From Pseudoroseicyclus_A sp041714655 (GTDB taxonomy: Bacteria > Pseudomonadota > Alphaproteobacteria > Rhodobacterales > Rhodobacteraceae): a stretch of 64,000 nucleotides of DNA. Below the pieces are notes generated by a model, which saw nothing but the letters and a program-made list of their open reading frames with translations, ran no database searches and had not been told where the DNA came from. This document shows, one piece after another, positions 62,154 through 64,000 of this stretch. The stretch is taken from positions 2,108,001 through 2,172,000 of the forward strand of contig NZ_CP168219.1 of assembly GCF_041714655.1 (NCBI RefSeq), in the 5' to 3' direction. Position 1 is the stretch's first letter; each line of letters begins with the position of its first letter. A program made the translations under genes and the position numbers.

Positions 62154-63694
62154 GCCTGCCGCCACGCGCCGCGCGCCTCACAGGCCACCGCCGCGCCCCC
62201 CTCCTCGCTTTTCTCCTTGCCCTGGCCTCCCTTTCGCTGAGTTCCCCTGCCCTCGCGGACCCGCTCTTCGAGGACCGCTCCGCCACCATCCCCGAGCACA
62301 TCTACGAAGGCGGCTGGGAGCATTTCGTCGGCGGCGGCGCCGCGGTCTTCGATTGCGACGGCGATGCGCGGCCCGAGATCCTCGCCGCCGGCGGCACCGC
62401 GCCGATGCTGCTCCTGCACAACGACGGCGATTTCCGCTTCTCGACCGCGAGCTTTCCGGAGGTCACCGGGGCAACGGGCGCCTATCCGCTCGACGTCGAT
62501 GCCGACGGTCACATGGACCTCTTCATCCTCCGTGTCGGGCCCGATCACCTCTTCCTCGGCGACGGCGCCTGCGGCTTCACGCCGGCGGAGGGCGCACTGG
62601 CGATCCCGGAGGAAGACCGCTGGTCCACCGCGTTCAGCGCCTGGTGGGAGGACGAGACCGGCCCGCCCACCCTCGCCATCGGCCATTACGTCGACCGGGC
62701 GGATCCCGAAGGCCCCTTCGAGGCCTGCGACGGCAACGTGATCCTGCGCCCCTCGGCCGAGGGCTATGTCTCCGAGCCGCTGGAACCCGGCTTCTGCGCC
62801 CTCTCGATCCTCGCCGCCCGCGACGCACGGGGCCGGCTGGCGCTCCGCCTCTCCAACGACCGGCACTATTACGTGCGCGGCGGCTTCGAGCAGATGTGGG
62901 ATATCGCCGAGCGGCGCTTCCTGGCGGAGGAGGACGGCTGGCCGCGGGTCTCCCTTTGGGGCATGGGCATCGCGTCGCGCGATCTCGACGGCGACGGGCG
63001 CGACGAGGTGATGCTCACCTCGATGGGCGACCAGCTCCTGCAGCTCGCCGGGCCTGATGGCGCCTATCGCGCCGCGCCCTTCGAGATCGGCACCTATGCC
63101 CAGCGCCCCTATATCGGCGACGACGGGCGGCCCTCGACCGGCTGGCATGCCGAATGGGGCGATGTCGACAATGACGGGCGCGACGATCTCTTCATCGCCA
63201 AGGGCAATGTCGACCAGATGCCGACCAACGCCATCCACGACCCCAACAACCTGCTGATGCAGGGGGTGGACGGCCGCTTCACCGAAGCCGGCCTCGGGGC
63301 CGGCCTCGCCACCACCGCCCGCTCCCGCGGCGCGGCGCTGGCGGATCTTGACGGCGACGGCCGGCTTGACCTCGTGGTCGTCAACCGCCGCGCGCCGATG
63401 GAGCTCTACCGGAACGTGACCGAGGGCACCGGCCACTGGCTGGGCCTCAGCCTCTCGCAGCCGGGCGGCAACCGCGCCACCATCGGCGCGGAGATCGTGG
63501 TGGAAACCGCCGACGGCCAGCGCCACACCCGCCAGCTCACCATCGGCGGTGGCCATGCCGGCGGCGAGGCCGGGCCGGAGCATTTCGGCCTTGGGCCGGC
63601 GGAGACGGCGACCGTCACGGTGACCTGGCCGGACGGGGTGGTGAGTGAGGCGGAGGTCGGGGTCGATCAGGTGGTGGAGCTGGCGCATCCGTGA
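62150..63694 (+). CDS. Secreted VCBS/FG-GAP and ASPIC/UnbV protein (CRTAC1-like)
   Basis: 514 residues. A signal peptide (about 1-36, ending in SPALA) is followed by a beta-propeller-like region with five Asp-rich DxDxDG-type calcium loops: near 68-76, 115-123, 278-286, 338-346 and 399-407. The C-terminal ASPIC/UnbV domain (about 430-510) closes it. It should be periplasmic or extracellular and may bind carbohydrate or protein. The ATG overlaps the xylR stop (ATGA), so it is in the same operon as the regulator; its role there is unknown. Confidence 0.9.
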   Translation: MSLPPRAARLTGHRRAPLLAFLLALASLSLSSPALADPLFEDRSATIPEHIYEGGWEHFVGGGAAVFDCDGDARPEILAAGGTAPMLLLHNDGDFRFSTASFPEVTGATGAYPLDVDADGHMDLFILRVGPDHLFLGDGACGFTPAEGALAIPEEDRWSTAFSAWWEDETGPPTLAIGHYVDRADPEGPFEACDGNVILRPSAEGYVSEPLEPGFCALSILAARDARGRLALRLSNDRHYYVRGGFEQMWDIAERRFLAEEDGWPRVSLWGMGIASRDLDGDGRDEVMLTSMGDQLLQLAGPDGAYRAAPFEIGTYAQRPYIGDDGRPSTGWHAEWGDVDNDGRDDLFIAKGNVDQMPTNAIHDPNNLLMQGVDGRFTEAGLGAGLATTARSRGAALADLDGDGRLDLVVVNRRAPMELYRNVTEGTGHWLGLSLSQPGGNRATIGAEIVVETADGQRHTRQLTIGGGHAGGEAGPEHFGLGPAETATVTVTWPDGVVSEAEVGVDQVVELAHP

Positions 63695-63700
63695 CGCGGA

Positions 63701-63725
63701 CGGTGGGTTGAAAACCCACCCTACC
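63701..63725 (-). repeat. REP-like palindrome, inverted
   Basis: On the minus strand GTAG plus GGTGGGTT-ttc-AACCCACC. Its GTAG head faces the head of the next copy across 25 bp, as in a BIME pair. It begins 7 bp after the preceding stop codon. Confidence 0.88.
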
Positions 63726-63750
63726 CAAGAGGCCGACCGGTCGCCGCATC

Positions 63751-63774
63751 CGTAGGGTGGGTTTCCAACCCACC
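63751..63774 (+). repeat. REP-like palindrome
   Basis: GTAG plus GGTGGGTT-tcc-AACCCACC; second half of a head-to-head pair with 63701-63725. Confidence 0.88.
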
Positions 63775-63796
63775 ACTCCCCCTCAACCCTCCTGAC

Positions 63797-63967
63797 CGTG
63801 CCGCGCAGGGCGAGCGCCGGCCCGTGGGTTGGCGCTCCTGCCGGTGAGGCGGCGCGCTTTATGGTGCAGCCGCTCCCCCGCTCACCGTCGTGCCCAGCCC
63901 CACCAGAGCGCCGACCCGCGGGACGGGCCGGCGCTCGCCCTGCGCTTGCAGCGCGCACCGGGCGGGG
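63797..63967 (+). repeat. Large hairpin element, copy C
   Basis: Left arm 63803-63837 and right arm 63906-63945 are almost fully complementary (30 bp or more), with GCGCTTTATGGTGCAGCC in the loop. Same length and orientation as copies A and B, 40 kb away. Confidence 0.88.
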
Positions 63968-63990
63968 AAGACTTACAGACGTTGCGCAAA

Positions 63991-64000
63991 CGGTGGGTTT
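63991..64000. repeat. Probable start of another REP palindrome, cut by the window edge
   Basis: The last ten bases CGGTGGGTTT match the start of the inverted REP at 63701 and stand 23 bp after hairpin element C. Confidence 0.55.

Overview
The window is about 70% G+C, almost fully coding, and looks like chromosome of a Rhodobacterales alphaproteobacterium (Rhodobacteraceae/Paracoccaceae type). The evidence is gene content and style: a ccoNOQP-ccoGHIS / fnrL / hemN block with FNR boxes, an NDUFA12-type complex I subunit next to MlaD and a DUF2155 protein, a fused ATP-sulfurylase/APS kinase, a degenerate Hint-domain protein of the kind seen in this family, an Anbu gene cluster and an imuA-imuB-dnaE2 cassette behind a GAAC-N7-GAAC LexA box. 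I see no rRNA, tRNA, CRISPR array or complete insertion sequence. The species cannot be fixed from this stretch.

Layout. 1-1.5 kb: folate synthesis (folP, running off the left edge, and folB), reading left. 1.8-4 kb: pgeF, a small basic protein and a Hint-domain protein. 4-8.7 kb: an SDR oxidoreductase, an Lrp-type regulator divergent from trxB, and sat/cysC with a strong intrinsic terminator. 8.9-11.7 kb: an acyltransferase, a cytochrome b561 protein, DUF1150, Hsp20 and YdcH-type proteins. 11.8-15.6 kb: accB-accC-aat facing NDUFA12-mlaD-DUF2155. 15.6-16.4 kb is non-coding and rich in repeats. 16.4-17.7 kb: a di-haem peroxidase-like protein. 17.8-25.8 kb: the SOS mutagenesis cassette imuA, imuB, dnaE2, with two long repeat-filled gaps. 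25.8-27.6 kb: a lytic-transglycosylase lipoprotein and a secreted protein of unknown function. 27.8-31.7 kb: the Anbu cluster (ATP-grasp, alpha-E, transglutaminase, Anbu peptidase). 31.7-42 kb: housekeeping genes, among them argE, an aminotransferase, ppiD, trpE, ThuA, a TSUP exporter and dusA. 42-50.4 kb: cbb3 oxidase assembly genes ccoGHIS, then structural genes ccoNOQP. 50.5-52.7 kb: fnrL divergent from hemN. 52.7-54.4 kb: galM and an FMN reductase. 54.5-62.2 kb: a complete xylose catabolic and transport unit, xylF-H-G-B-A, divergent from the ROK regulator xylR. 62.2-63.7 kb: a secreted VCBS/ASPIC protein coupled to xylR. The last 300 bp are dispersed repeats.

How the parts work together. 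Three FNR boxes (before ccoN, before ccoG, and between fnrL and hemN) predict one low-oxygen regulon covering the cbb3 oxidase, its assembly factors, oxygen-independent haem synthesis and the regulator itself. The LexA box predicts damage induction of translesion synthesis. Xylose import, isomerisation and phosphorylation sit in one transcription unit under xylR.

The least explained material is non-coding. There are REP-like palindromes with a GTAG head, three roughly 170-bp hairpin elements spaced from the REPs by about 25 bp (a BIME-like mosaic), and a separate family of six TTTGC-headed hairpin elements. The Anbu cluster is the most intriguing gene system: the family is known, but its biochemical role is not settled.
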